Below are positions 1 through 8,574 of a stretch of 64,000 bases of DNA, in pieces. The DNA is taken from the NCBI RefSeq assembly GCF_018304965.1, contig NZ_JAGQED010000021.1:1-64000 (forward strand). The letters run 5' to 3'. The notes beneath the pieces were generated by a model that worked only from the letters and a program-made list of their open reading frames with translations, was not told where the DNA came from and made no database searches. Origin of the DNA: Collimonas antrihumi. Its GTDB lineage: Bacteria > Pseudomonadota > Gammaproteobacteria > Burkholderiales > Burkholderiaceae_D. The translations under genes and the position numbers were made by a program. Position 1 is the stretch's first letter, and every line of letters begins with the position of its first letter.

Positions 1-138
1 GTTTGCTTGCCTTGAGCAATGGACAGAAATGCGCAATTTACTGCGAGAACCTTCGCGAAAGAAACGTCATTATCAGCAGGATCAATTCAGAGGAGGAAAG
101 TTTGGTTAGCGCGTATGGGGGTAGCCCCGGCGCACGTA

Positions 139-273
139 CCCACGGAGTAGCAAACGTTTTAAGTAACGTGACCTTTCGTCGCATGCAACGACACTTACTC
201 CGTGGGCCGTTAAATGGGGTCAGAGTAATTTACGACGGTACTACTGTCGTAAAAAAACTCTGACCCCATTTAA
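139..273. repeat. Dispersed hairpin repeat, family A, copy 1
   Basis: TTAAATGGGGTCAGAGT (210-226) is repeated inverted at 257-273. The loop holds a second perfect dyad, TTTACGAC/GTCGTAAA, so the whole 64 nt can fold into one long hairpin. Upstream, CCCACGGAGTA (139-149) is inverted at 196-206. A second copy with the same left flank CTCCGTGGGCCG lies at 24347-24418. This motif is typical of REP-like elements mobilised by RAYT (REP-associated tyrosine) transposases; no RAYT gene is in the window. Apart from this element, 1-448 shows nothing I can call; 276-448 is non-coding leader of the efflux gene. Confidence 0.8.
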
Positions 274-448
274 CTACTAGCGAGTCGGTTGTCGGCAGAT
301 ATTGCGATGTTCGTGTAACATGTCCAACTGTTCCCGGTCGCCAGATTGATCCATCTCCGGCGCACCACCCGGCCCTCCCGCCGACGCATTCCACCCGCTA
401 TAAATAACCACTGAAGCACAAGCAAGTTGTGCAACTCCAAGCACCCCA

Positions 449-1687
449 ATGACAAACACACCTGATACCCCAGGCCCCGAGAAACTACTCCCGGGCTGGC
501 TCCTGTTACTCGGCGCCCTCACCGCCATCGGCTCCCTGTCGATCGACATGTACCTCCCAAGCTTCCCCACCATCGCCCAACAGTTCGGCGTCGGCAGCAA
601 CCTGGTACAACTGACACTAGCCAGCTTCCTGGTCGGACTAGCAGTCGGCCAGATGTTTTACGGACCGCTCAGCGATCGCTTCGGCCGCAAGCCGCCACTC
701 TATGTCGGCATGACGCTATACCTGCTAGGCTCGCTAGCCTGCATGGTCTCGCAAGACGTAACCGCGCTAATCGTATCCCGCTTCCTGCAAGGTCTCGGCG
801 GCTGCGCCGGCATGGTCATCGCGCGCGCAGTAATCCGCGACCGGCTAGGCACCACCGGCGCCGCCAAGGCGTTTTCACTGATGATGCTGGTGATGGGCCT
901 GGCGCCCATCCTGGCGCCGCTGATCGGCGGCAGCGTGCTCAAATTCTGGGGCTGGCGCGTGATCTTCGGCGGCCTCGCCGCCTTTGGCTTGTGTTGCCTG
1001 CTGGCGATCCATTACACGATGCAGGAAACGCTGGACCGCCACAAGGCAGAACCGCTGCATCTGGGCCGCACCCTGAAACAATACGGCCGGCTGTTGCTGG
1101 ATCGCCAGTTCGTCTCTTATAGCCTGGTCGGCGGCCTGATGCAGGGCGGCATGTTTGCCTACATTACCGGCTCTTCTTTTGTCCTGATCGAATTGCACGG
1201 CATCAAGCCAGAGCATTTCGGTTTCGTGTTCGGCACGAATGCTTTCGGCCTGATTGCCGCCTCGCAGATCAACGCCCGCCTGGTCGGAAAATATGCGCTC
1301 GACACCATCCTCGGCCGCGCCCTGTGGCTGCCGGCTATCCTGACCCTGCTGGTGGCGGTGCTGGTGGCTTGCGGCATGAGCAACCTGCCGATCCTGCTGA
1401 TTGGTTTTTTCGGCTACCTGGCTTGCTACGGCTTCATCAGCCCGAATGCTTCGGCCATCGCCTTGTCGCAACAAGGCAAGCAAGCCGGTGTGGCTTCAGC
1501 CTTGATGGGCACGTTGCAATTTTCGCTGGGTATCGCTGCCGGCATCGGCATGAGCTTGTGGCACGATGGCACGGCGTTGCCGCTGATGGTGGTGATGGCA
1601 ATTTGCGGCGCCAGCGGCTTGCTGTTGCATCGCTTCGTGGCCAGGCCGGAACATCGACGTCTATCGCAAGCGGCAGCCCGGGCATGA
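449..1687 (+). CDS. Bcr/CflA family multidrug efflux MFS transporter
   Basis: A 412-aa inner-membrane drug/proton antiporter of the major facilitator superfamily. Twelve hydrophobic segments are visible. The segment SIDMYLPSFP (residues 31-40) is characteristic of the Bcr/CflA subfamily, and the MFS loop motif GPLSDRFGRKP follows TM2 at residues 72-82. Length agrees with the family (about 390-410 aa). Substrates cannot be told from sequence; family members export bicyclomycin, chloramphenicol or related compounds. The stop codon overlaps the start of the next gene by 4 nt (ATGA), so the two are translationally coupled. No strong Shine-Dalgarno precedes the ATG. Confidence 0.93.
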   Translation: MTNTPDTPGPEKLLPGWLLLLGALTAIGSLSIDMYLPSFPTIAQQFGVGSNLVQLTLASFLVGLAVGQMFYGPLSDRFGRKPPLYVGMTLYLLGSLACMVSQDVTALIVSRFLQGLGGCAGMVIARAVIRDRLGTTGAAKAFSLMMLVMGLAPILAPLIGGSVLKFWGWRVIFGGLAAFGLCCLLAIHYTMQETLDRHKAEPLHLGRTLKQYGRLLLDRQFVSYSLVGGLMQGGMFAYITGSSFVLIELHGIKPEHFGFVFGTNAFGLIAASQINARLVGKYALDTILGRALWLPAILTLLVAVLVACGMSNLPILLIGFFGYLACYGFISPNASAIALSQQGKQAGVASALMGTLQFSLGIAAGIGMSLWHDGTALPLMVVMAICGASGLLLHRFVARPEHRRLSQAAARA

Positions 1688-2367
1688 CAACTCACACGAC
1701 AAACGCACTGGTGTCATGGAGCGGCGGCAAGGATTCCTGCCTGGCCTTGTGGCGCGCCCGTCAAAACGGCATACAGATCAAACGCCTGATTACAGCACTC
1801 GATGAAAGCGGCCAGCGCGCCCGTTCACACGGCGTACCGCCGGCATTGCTGCAGGCCCAGGCCGATGCGCTCGGTGTGCCGCTGGCGTTTTACAGCGCCA
1901 GCTGGCAACAGTATGAAGAAAAATTCATCGCAACCTTGCGTGATGCGCACGGCGCCGGCATGCGACATGCCGTGTTCGGCGATATCGATTTGCAAGCGCA
2001 TCGCGACTGGGAAGAAAAAGTCTGCGCCGAGGCCGGGTTGCAAGCCAGCCTGCCGCTTTGGAACCAGCCGCGCCGGCAACTGGTGGATGAATTCCTGGCG
2101 CTTGGTTTCAAGGCGTTGGTGGTGTGCATCAATGGCAGCCATCTGTCGCAAGATTTTTGCGGACGCGAATTCGATGCGGCTTTTCTCGCCGACTTGCCGC
2201 CCGGCGTAGATGCTTGCGGCGAGAACGGCGAGTTCCATACTTTCGTGTACGACGGCCCGGCGTTTGCCCATGCGGTACCGTTCCGCCGTGACCGCATCAG
2301 TCCGTATCAATCACCGCCGGAACTGGGTTCGACAATTTATTATTTCCAGGAATTGCTGGCGGCCTGA
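1684..2367 (+). CDS. PP-loop ATPase related to diphthine-ammonia ligase (Dph6/COG2102 type)
   Basis: A 227-aa cytoplasmic protein of the N-type ATP pyrophosphatase superfamily. The PP-loop SGGKDS is at residues 13-18, and the conserved GENGEFHT segment of Dph6-like proteins is at residues 179-186. Eukaryotic and archaeal members amidate diphthine on EF2; bacteria lack diphthamide, so the bacterial substrate is unknown and only ATP-dependent amidation or thiolation is a fair guess. The ATG at 1684 is chosen because it overlaps the efflux gene's TGA and places the PP-loop near the N-terminus as in the family; the frame is open further upstream but only as a shadow of the efflux gene. Confidence 0.85.
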   Translation: MTTHTTNALVSWSGGKDSCLALWRARQNGIQIKRLITALDESGQRARSHGVPPALLQAQADALGVPLAFYSASWQQYEEKFIATLRDAHGAGMRHAVFGDIDLQAHRDWEEKVCAEAGLQASLPLWNQPRRQLVDEFLALGFKALVVCINGSHLSQDFCGREFDAAFLADLPPGVDACGENGEFHTFVYDGPAFAHAVPFRRDRISPYQSPPELGSTIYYFQELLAA

Positions 2368-2547
2368 GTAATCGGCCAAATTGCCCGGCCATATGCATAT
2401 CCGCAATATCAGGCTCGCCGCTTATGCGTAAAATGCTGGATGTTATTCAGGTACTATCCAAAAGCACTTGAAATGAATATTAAAAACACAACACGTGATT
2501 GCCCGCCGCTCTTTCACTCGCTCTTTCACTTTTCATAGACTGACGCC

Positions 2548-3450
2548 ATGCAAGCAGGAATGTTCTACGCGATCGCCTCCTACGTCCTGTGGGGCATGTT
2601 CCCGATCTACTTCAAGGCGCTCGAAGCCGAAATTCCGCCGGTCGATATCGTCATGCACCGGATGCTATGGTCGTTCCTGTTCCTGGTGATCGTACTGACC
2701 GTGCGCAAGCAATGGGCGTGGGTAGCGCCGATGCTGCGGCAGCCGCGTGTCATCGGTGGCTTCATGGCCAGCGCGCTGCTGCTGACCGCCAACTGGACCA
2801 CCTACATCTGGGCCGTCAACAACAATCACATCGTCGAAGCCAGCCTTGGTTATTTCATCAATCCGATGGTCAGCGTCGCGCTTGGTTTCATCTTCCTGCG
2901 CGAACGGCTGCGCCCGGTGCAATGGCTGGCAATTGCATTGGCGGCAGCCGCCGTAGTCTGGCTGACCTGGCAAACCGGCCATCCACCCTGGATTGCGCTG
3001 ACGCTGGCAGTCACTTTCGGCAGCTACGGCTTGCTGCGCAAGACCGCCAGCCTTGGCGCCCTGCCCGGCCTGGCGCTGGAAACGGCGCTGGTGCTGCCGC
3101 TGGCGGTGGCGTACCTGGTTTATACTACGGTCCAGGATCAGAATACCTTTGTCAGTGCCTCGACTTCCACCAAATGGCTGCTGGTCGCTGCCGGTCCGAT
3201 TACCTCGATTCCCTTGCTGATGTTTGCCGCCGGCGCGCGCCGCCTGCCGTTATCGCTGGTCGGCGTGCTGCAATACATCACGCCATCGCTGCAATTGTTG
3301 CTGGGCGTCTGGTTATATAACGAACAGCTGGACGGCGCCAGACTGGTGGGTTTCATCGTCATCTGGTGCGCGCTGGCACTGTATTCGGCCGAAGGATTGT
3401 GGCGCACGTTTACAATACGCCCAGCGTCTGGCGCCGGAGACCAGCCTTAA
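2548..3450 (+). CDS. rarD: RarD-type EamA permease
   Basis: A 300-aa inner-membrane protein of the drug/metabolite transporter superfamily with ten hydrophobic segments. The opening 'GMFYAIASYVLWGMFPIYFK' and the internal 'LLTANWTTYIWAVNN' are hallmarks of the RarD subgroup, named from the chloramphenicol-sensitivity gene of E. coli; the true substrate is not established. Length matches RarD (about 296 aa). It stands alone between the PP-loop ATPase and ettA, both on the same strand with gaps of 180 and 111 bp. Confidence 0.92.
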   Translation: MQAGMFYAIASYVLWGMFPIYFKALEAEIPPVDIVMHRMLWSFLFLVIVLTVRKQWAWVAPMLRQPRVIGGFMASALLLTANWTTYIWAVNNNHIVEASLGYFINPMVSVALGFIFLRERLRPVQWLAIALAAAAVVWLTWQTGHPPWIALTLAVTFGSYGLLRKTASLGALPGLALETALVLPLAVAYLVYTTVQDQNTFVSASTSTKWLLVAAGPITSIPLLMFAAGARRLPLSLVGVLQYITPSLQLLLGVWLYNEQLDGARLVGFIVIWCALALYSAEGLWRTFTIRPASGAGDQP

Positions 3451-3561
3451 CAACTCGTCAACCCGGCCCGCATCGGTTATTCTTGGCAGCTCGGCGCACT
3501 CTCAGTTCACCATTAGCTGCTTGCCCATTCATCGCATTTCTTTTTATTATCATCGCTACTC

Positions 3562-5229
3562 ATGGCCCAATACGTCTACACAATGAACAAGGTCGGCAAG
3601 ATCGTGCCGCCCAAACGTCAAATCCTGAAAGATATCTCGCTGTCGTTCTTCCCCGGCGCCAAAATCGGCGTGCTGGGCCTGAACGGTTCCGGTAAATCGA
3701 CTTTGCTGAAAATCATGGCCGGTATCGATAAGGATATCCAGGGCGAAGCGGTACCTATGCCTGGCTTGAATATCGGCTACCTGCCGCAAGAACCGCAACT
3801 CGATCCGGAACAAACGGTACGTCAAGCCGTCGAAGGCGGGCTGGGCGAAGCGTTTGAAGCGCAAGCGAAGCTGGATGCCGTATACGCGGCCTATGCAGAA
3901 GAAGATGCCGACTTTGACGCGCTGGCAGCGGAACAGGCGCGACTTGAAGACATCCTTGCTACCGCCGGCGACGGCAATCTTGACCTGCAACTGGAAATGG
4001 CGGCCGACGCCTTGCGCCTGCCGCCATGGGACGCCAAGATCGGCATCCTCTCCGGTGGTGAAAAGCGCCGCGTGGCGCTGTGCCGCTTGTTGCTGTCGAA
4101 ACCTGACATGCTGCTGCTCGATGAACCGACCAACCATCTGGATGCCGAATCGGTTGAGTGGCTGGAGCAATTCCTGCAACGCTTCCCCGGCACCGTGGTC
4201 GGCATCACCCATGATCGCTACTTCCTGGACAACGCCGCCGAATGGATCCTGGAGCTGGACCGCGGTTACGGTATCCCTTGGAAAGGCAACTACAGCTCAT
4301 GGCTGGAGCAAAAGGGCGATCGCCTGAAACAGGAAGAAGCGACCGAATCGTCACGCCAGAAAACCATCGCCAAGGAACTGGAATGGGTGCGCCAGAATCC
4401 CAAGGGCCGCCAAGCCAAGAGCAAGGCGCGTCTGGCACGCTTCAATGAACTGAGCGAACACGAATACCAGAAGCGCAACGAGACCCAGGAAATCTTCATC
4501 CCGGTCGCCGAACGCCTGGGCAATGAAGTGATCGAATTCAAGAACGTATCGAAATCGTTCGGCGACCGCATGCTGATCGACAACCTGAGTTTCCGCATTC
4601 CGGCGGGCGCCATCGTCGGCATCATCGGCCCTAACGGCGCCGGTAAATCGACGCTATTCAAGATGATCACTGGCAAGGAACAGCCGGACAGCGGCGAGGT
4701 GGTGCTCGGCACGACCGCGCGGGTATCGATAGTCGACCAGTCGCGCGATTCCTTATCGGACCAGAAAACCGTGTTTGAAGACGTCTCCGGCGGCGCTGAC
4801 ATCCTCACCGTCGGCCGCTTTGAAATGCCTTCGCGCGCCTACCTGGGCCGCTTCAACTTCAAGGGCGGCGACCAGCAAAAGATCGTCGGCAACCTGTCCG
4901 GCGGTGAACGCGGCCGCCTGCATCTGGCCAAGACCCTGCTGCAAGGCGGTAACGTGCTGCTGCTGGATGAACCGTCCAACGATCTCGACGTTGAAACTTT
5001 GCGCGCGCTGGAAGACGCCTTGCTGGAATTCGCCGGTAGCGTGATGGTGATCAGCCATGACCGCTGGTTCCTGGATCGTATCGCGACGCATATCCTGGCG
5101 TTTGAAGGCGAATCGCAAGTGTCGTTCTTCGACGGTAACTACCAGGAATATGAGGCCGACAAGCGCAAGCGCCTGGGTGAAGAAGGCGCCAAGCCTAAGC
5201 GGATTCGCTACAAGCCTGTCACACGTTGA
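3562..5229 (+). CDS. ettA: Energy-dependent translational throttle protein EttA (ABC-F)
   Basis: A 555-aa soluble ABC-F ATPase, the same length as E. coli EttA, which binds the ribosomal E site and gates the first peptide bond according to the ATP/ADP ratio. Two ABC domains are visible: Walker A GLNGSGKST (residues 39-47) and GPNGAGKST in the second half, with signatures LSGGEKRR and LSGGERGR, and no transmembrane segments. The linker between the domains carries the charged interdomain helix pair. A bidirectional terminator follows at 5273-5311. Confidence 0.97.
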   Translation: MAQYVYTMNKVGKIVPPKRQILKDISLSFFPGAKIGVLGLNGSGKSTLLKIMAGIDKDIQGEAVPMPGLNIGYLPQEPQLDPEQTVRQAVEGGLGEAFEAQAKLDAVYAAYAEEDADFDALAAEQARLEDILATAGDGNLDLQLEMAADALRLPPWDAKIGILSGGEKRRVALCRLLLSKPDMLLLDEPTNHLDAESVEWLEQFLQRFPGTVVGITHDRYFLDNAAEWILELDRGYGIPWKGNYSSWLEQKGDRLKQEEATESSRQKTIAKELEWVRQNPKGRQAKSKARLARFNELSEHEYQKRNETQEIFIPVAERLGNEVIEFKNVSKSFGDRMLIDNLSFRIPAGAIVGIIGPNGAGKSTLFKMITGKEQPDSGEVVLGTTARVSIVDQSRDSLSDQKTVFEDVSGGADILTVGRFEMPSRAYLGRFNFKGGDQQKIVGNLSGGERGRLHLAKTLLQGGNVLLLDEPSNDLDVETLRALEDALLEFAGSVMVISHDRWFLDRIATHILAFEGESQVSFFDGNYQEYEADKRKRLGEEGAKPKRIRYKPVTR

Positions 5230-5232
5230 TTG

Positions 5233-5256
5233 AATTGAATTCGATTAAATTCAATT
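5233..5256. repeat. AT-rich inverted repeat after ettA
   Basis: AATTGAATT (5233-5241) and AATTCAATT (5248-5256) form a 9-bp dyad with a 6-nt loop directly after the ettA stop codon. It precedes the strong terminator and may stabilise the 3' end of the mRNA. Confidence 0.4.
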
Positions 5257-5272
5257 AAATCCGATTGAAGCG

Positions 5273-5311
5273 AAAAAAGACGGAAAGCGCACTGCGCCTT
5301 CCGTCTTTTTT
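5273..5311. terminator. Bidirectional rho-independent terminator between ettA and the DUF4337 gene
   Basis: The stem AAAAAAGACGGAA/TTCCGTCTTTTTT, interrupted by GCGCactGCGC, has an A-run on the left and a T-run on the right, so it works in both directions. It separates the convergent ettA and DUF4337 genes. Confidence 0.93.
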
Positions 5312-5326
5312 CATGGCCTCTCACTT

Positions 5327-5905
5327 TTAAATATGCAACCAGGCCAGCGTCCCCAACACCACGCTGACCGCTCCCGCGCCATACGCCATTTTTTTCAGCC
5401 ATTCCTTGCGCGTCAGCAGCGTAATCGCCGCCAACGATATGGCAATCTGGATCGCCGTCATCGCCTGCGCCCAGCGGTGATGTTGATGCAATACCAACTC
5501 TGATTTTTCATCCCATGCGCTAGCCTCCGCTTCGAGCGCCTCGGCCTTTTTCTGCACGACTTCCTTCTCACTCTTGTAACGCTGCGCTTCGGCGGCGTAA
5601 TGCGCCGCATCGACGCCAGGAATATGCGTAGCCAGTTCCGCCAGGTTTTGCCGGCTGGATTTGGCCTGGTAGTAATTCCACTGGTTGGACGCTTCGGTTT
5701 TCTTGATGGCAGCGTTGTTCTTGTTCATTGCCGCTTCGCTTTCAGTGGAGCCGGACTGATAGCTGAACATGGCGCCGATGGTCGCCAGGATGGCTGTCAT
5801 CACCGCGATCTTGCCGGCGAAATTATCGCCGCTGCCGTGGGCATGCTCGGTGACGTGGTCCAGATGCTGTTCGTGCGGGCTGGGGACTTCGAATTCTTCG
5901 GACAT
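5327..5905 (-). CDS. DUF4337 domain-containing membrane protein
   Basis: A 192-aa protein with one hydrophobic segment near residues 32-50, a charged, Ala/Glu/Lys-rich helical middle that is probably a coiled coil, and two closely spaced hydrophobic segments at the C-terminus (about 143-162 and 170-190). This layout and the SEEFEVPSPHEQH-type N-terminus match DUF4337, a family of unknown function common in proteobacteria. It is monocistronic, with the shared terminator at its 3' end. No biochemical role can be assigned. Confidence 0.85.
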   Translation of the reverse strand: MSEEFEVPSPHEQHLDHVTEHAHGSGDNFAGKIAVMTAILATIGAMFSYQSGSTESEAAMNKNNAAIKKTEASNQWNYYQAKSSRQNLAELATHIPGVDAAHYAAEAQRYKSEKEVVQKKAEALEAEASAWDEKSELVLHQHHRWAQAMTAIQIAISLAAITLLTRKEWLKKMAYGAGAVSVVLGTLAWLHI

Positions 5906-5986
5906 GGCTTGATCTCTGGAAAGAAATTAATCAAATAGCGATTGTAAAGGCCGATTGTAAAGCCAACAATCACCGATAGTCTGCTA

Positions 5987-8131
5987 TCAATGAATCACCA
6001 TCGACATCGCGCCCAAACCCAGACTGCGGATGTCCTTGCTCGCCGTCGCCTGTATCGGGGATATCAGTTCGGCGATGCTGAACACGATCAGCAGTTCGCC
6101 ATGGCTGCGCGCCACCGTCGCGGCCGGAATCTGCAAACTTTGCAGGCTCTGGTTCTGCCGGGCAGTATAGTGCAGCTCGCCCACTGGCTGCCCGTTCACG
6201 GAAACCTGCACGGTTTGCTGAGGATATGATGGTGGCACGAAAGCATGTGCCGAGATGTCTAGCGTCAGGTCGCCAGAGCTGTACCCTGGAATAGCGAGCC
6301 GTAGAGCTGCCGCATTGGCGTAGCTCCAGTTGCCCCACTCCTCCGTGTGGGACCAGCCTCCCGCCAGATAGCGAGCCGCGTTACCGCCACTGCCAAATCT
6401 GATCTCAGTGCCTGGCACATATTCCGGCGCCGCCGCAGGCGCTACCTGCGGCAAAGTGAAACCCAGGTGCTGGCATTCGGCGCATTGCTTCCAACCTGGA
6501 GCCAATACCCGATAACCGTCCACTTCCGCCATCAAATCATCAGGGCCGGCAGAAATCTTCGCCTGTTCTGACAGTGCCATGGAAAGCGGGTCGCCGAGGA
6601 ACACATACAAGGTCTGCGGATCATAACCGCCGGCAAATACGGTCTTGATGGTTTCGGACTGCAGCTTCAACAACTGCTTTACATCCATCCGGGCAAAGTA
6701 ACCATGATTGATCGACAAGTGGCGCTCCGATGCAAACAAGGCAATCGGGAAATAATCGAAATTGTAGGCGGCCGGCATCACCACGGCAATGCGGCGATAG
6801 ACTTTTGGCAGCTGCTGCCAGAACGGCGATTGCAAGGGCGAGGTCCAGTGGTATTCGCGAAAACTTTTACGGATATTCTGTGTGGCGCCATTGCTATCGA
6901 CCAATTGCAGGATCAGCAGTGCGCCAAGCAGGTATTGCAGCCATCGATTAGCGATCAACTTGAAAGCAGCGCAAAATACGCCGACATAAATCAGGTAGAA
7001 CACTGGCCAGAACATCCGTCCGGAGACCCGGAAAACACCGAAAAACTTGTCCAAAATAACCGGCAAGCGATAGATCCATACATCGTGTTCGCCCCATCCT
7101 ACATGCGTGGTAAGGGCCTGCATGGCCAGGATCAAGGCCGCGGCAAACAATGGCAGCAGCGGCAGCAAGGCCGCCCAGCGCCAGCCGGACGCCAGCTGTC
7201 CTTTCCTCGTAATCAGCAACGCCAATACGCTGACTACCACGCTGGCCAGCAACAGTAGCATGCCGCTACCCAAATAGCTGAAGCCTTCGTACTCGCCGCC
7301 GCTCCTGGATGGCTCAGGCATGACAGACGACCACCAGCTTAGCGGATCGATCAACCCCAGCAAACTCATGCGGAAATAGCTGCCCACCGGCGTGCTCAGC
7401 CCGTCATGCAGCATGAAGTAGCCGGTAACCCACATGACTAATCCCAGGCAGGCGGCCGACAACAGTACATATCCGGCTATCGCCCTCAATGAAATTTGCT
7501 TTTTCAGTGCCCGCTGCAGGAGGTCGGCACCCCAGATTGCCAGCACCATGGCGAGCAGATAAGCATGCGTCAATGCAGCAAGGGATAACAAGACTAGCCA
7601 CCCGCGCCAGCGCAACTGCGGACTGAAATACAGATACAGGGCGGCCAGGATAAGCCAATGTGCCGCCAAAGCATCGGACTCGACGTAGATACGCCACCAG
7701 AATGGCGGTGCTATGACAAAAAACGCTGTCGCCAGCAAGACCGTCAAGCGCTGCTTCGAAAACAGCGATAGCAGCTTGTAGGCAAACACCCCCTGCAGCA
7801 TGACGCTCAACGCGAGCCAGATGCCGATGTATTGAAACGGTTCCGGCAACCACGCCGCGAACGGTTTGAACAAGAATGCGAATAAGGGCGTCGAGTCGGT
7901 AAACACGATTGAGCTACTCAGGGTTTCACCGTACTCGCGGCTGGCGCCCAGTGGAAATTGCAGCAGCGGCGTGTGCCGGAAAAAATTCCAGCCAAGGAAA
8001 TGCTGGCCGAAATCGCCGCGCATCAGCCATTCGGTGGAGGTCGGCCAGACGATGGCGCCGCCGGTGTAGAACACAAAGGCGGCGATACCGATCAGCGCTG
8101 CCAGTAACACCGGCGGAAATTTTCTAATCAT
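5987..8131 (-). CDS. DUF6311 polytopic membrane protein, probable GT-C type glycosyltransferase
   Basis: A 714-aa protein. The first 500 or so residues hold about ten hydrophobic segments with a large periplasmic-type loop after TM1 (motif around MRGDFGQHFLGW), as in GT-C polyprenyl-phosphate-sugar transferases. The last 150 or so residues are soluble and beta-rich, resembling a carbohydrate-binding sandwich. DUF6311 proteins have no proven activity. It is the last gene of a unit with a GT2 dolichol-phosphate-mannose-synthase-like enzyme and a GtrA flippase, overlapping gtrA by 8 nt. This is the arrangement of serotype-converting gtrA-gtrB-gtr(type) cassettes, so transfer of a sugar from a lipid carrier to surface glycan or lipid A is the likely job (inference). 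Confidence 0.82.
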   Translation of the reverse strand: MIRKFPPVLLAALIGIAAFVFYTGGAIVWPTSTEWLMRGDFGQHFLGWNFFRHTPLLQFPLGASREYGETLSSSIVFTDSTPLFAFLFKPFAAWLPEPFQYIGIWLALSVMLQGVFAYKLLSLFSKQRLTVLLATAFFVIAPPFWWRIYVESDALAAHWLILAALYLYFSPQLRWRGWLVLLSLAALTHAYLLAMVLAIWGADLLQRALKKQISLRAIAGYVLLSAACLGLVMWVTGYFMLHDGLSTPVGSYFRMSLLGLIDPLSWWSSVMPEPSRSGGEYEGFSYLGSGMLLLLASVVVSVLALLITRKGQLASGWRWAALLPLLPLFAAALILAMQALTTHVGWGEHDVWIYRLPVILDKFFGVFRVSGRMFWPVFYLIYVGVFCAAFKLIANRWLQYLLGALLILQLVDSNGATQNIRKSFREYHWTSPLQSPFWQQLPKVYRRIAVVMPAAYNFDYFPIALFASERHLSINHGYFARMDVKQLLKLQSETIKTVFAGGYDPQTLYVFLGDPLSMALSEQAKISAGPDDLMAEVDGYRVLAPGWKQCAECQHLGFTLPQVAPAAAPEYVPGTEIRFGSGGNAARYLAGGWSHTEEWGNWSYANAAALRLAIPGYSSGDLTLDISAHAFVPPSYPQQTVQVSVNGQPVGELHYTARQNQSLQSLQIPAATVARSHGELLIVFSIAELISPIQATASKDIRSLGLGAMSMVIH

Positions 8132-8567
8132 TGGGTCGGGAGTCGCGGCATGCAGGATTTTTCTGCTGCGTTTGTTGTGGCTGCTTCGAGCCGAAGGTCC
8201 ACAGTGTATTCGCGGAATAAGTCAACATCAGTACTGCCGCAGAAGACAGTAGCTGCGCCAGGAGATAATTGAGTGACAGCTGGATCGTTAGCACATGCAT
8301 CAAGCCGGTATTGAGCAGAATGCCGGCAACCGCAATCAGGCCGAATCGGCTTGCGGCTTTCAGATGGCTGGCCTGACTCTTGAAGGTAATCCGGTAGTTG
8401 AGTCCGTAGTTGACGACTGCACCGACCAGGGCTCCCAGCGCCGACGCAGGCACCGGTGTCGCCAGGCCGCTCTGAACCAGCACGATCAGGACGGCGTATT
8501 GGCATGCCGTGCCGACCGCGCCGGCAGCGGTATAGATCAGGAAACGTATCCAGCGCTGCATAGCCAT
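8124..8567 (-). CDS. GtrA family flippase-like membrane protein
   Basis: A 147-aa protein with four predicted transmembrane helices and the GtrA-type pattern IYTAAGAVGTACQYAVLIVLV near the N-terminus, followed by GALVGAVVNYGLNYRITFKS. GtrA proteins are thought to flip polyprenyl-phosphate-linked sugars to the periplasmic face. The ATG at 8567, or the ATG at 8561, is chosen because the frame upstream of it is only a shadow of the GT2 gene, whose stop lies 8 nt before. The 3' end overlaps the DUF6311 start by 8 nt, so all three genes are coupled. Confidence 0.9.
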   Translation of the reverse strand: MAMQRWIRFLIYTAAGAVGTACQYAVLIVLVQSGLATPVPASALGALVGAVVNYGLNYRITFKSQASHLKAASRFGLIAVAGILLNTGLMHVLTIQLSLNYLLAQLLSSAAVLMLTYSANTLWTFGSKQPQQTQQKNPACRDSRPND

Positions 8568-8574
8568 CGCGCCG

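Noticed and set aside
2-109. Open frame of 35 codons from the left edge ending in TAG at 107-109
   Set aside because: Basic, hydrophilic and could be the C-terminus of a gene to the left, but it matches no family I know and is too short to support.
875-1483. Long minus-strand frame opposite the efflux gene
   Set aside because: Gln/Ala/His-rich translation typical of the reverse complement of a GC-rich membrane-protein gene.
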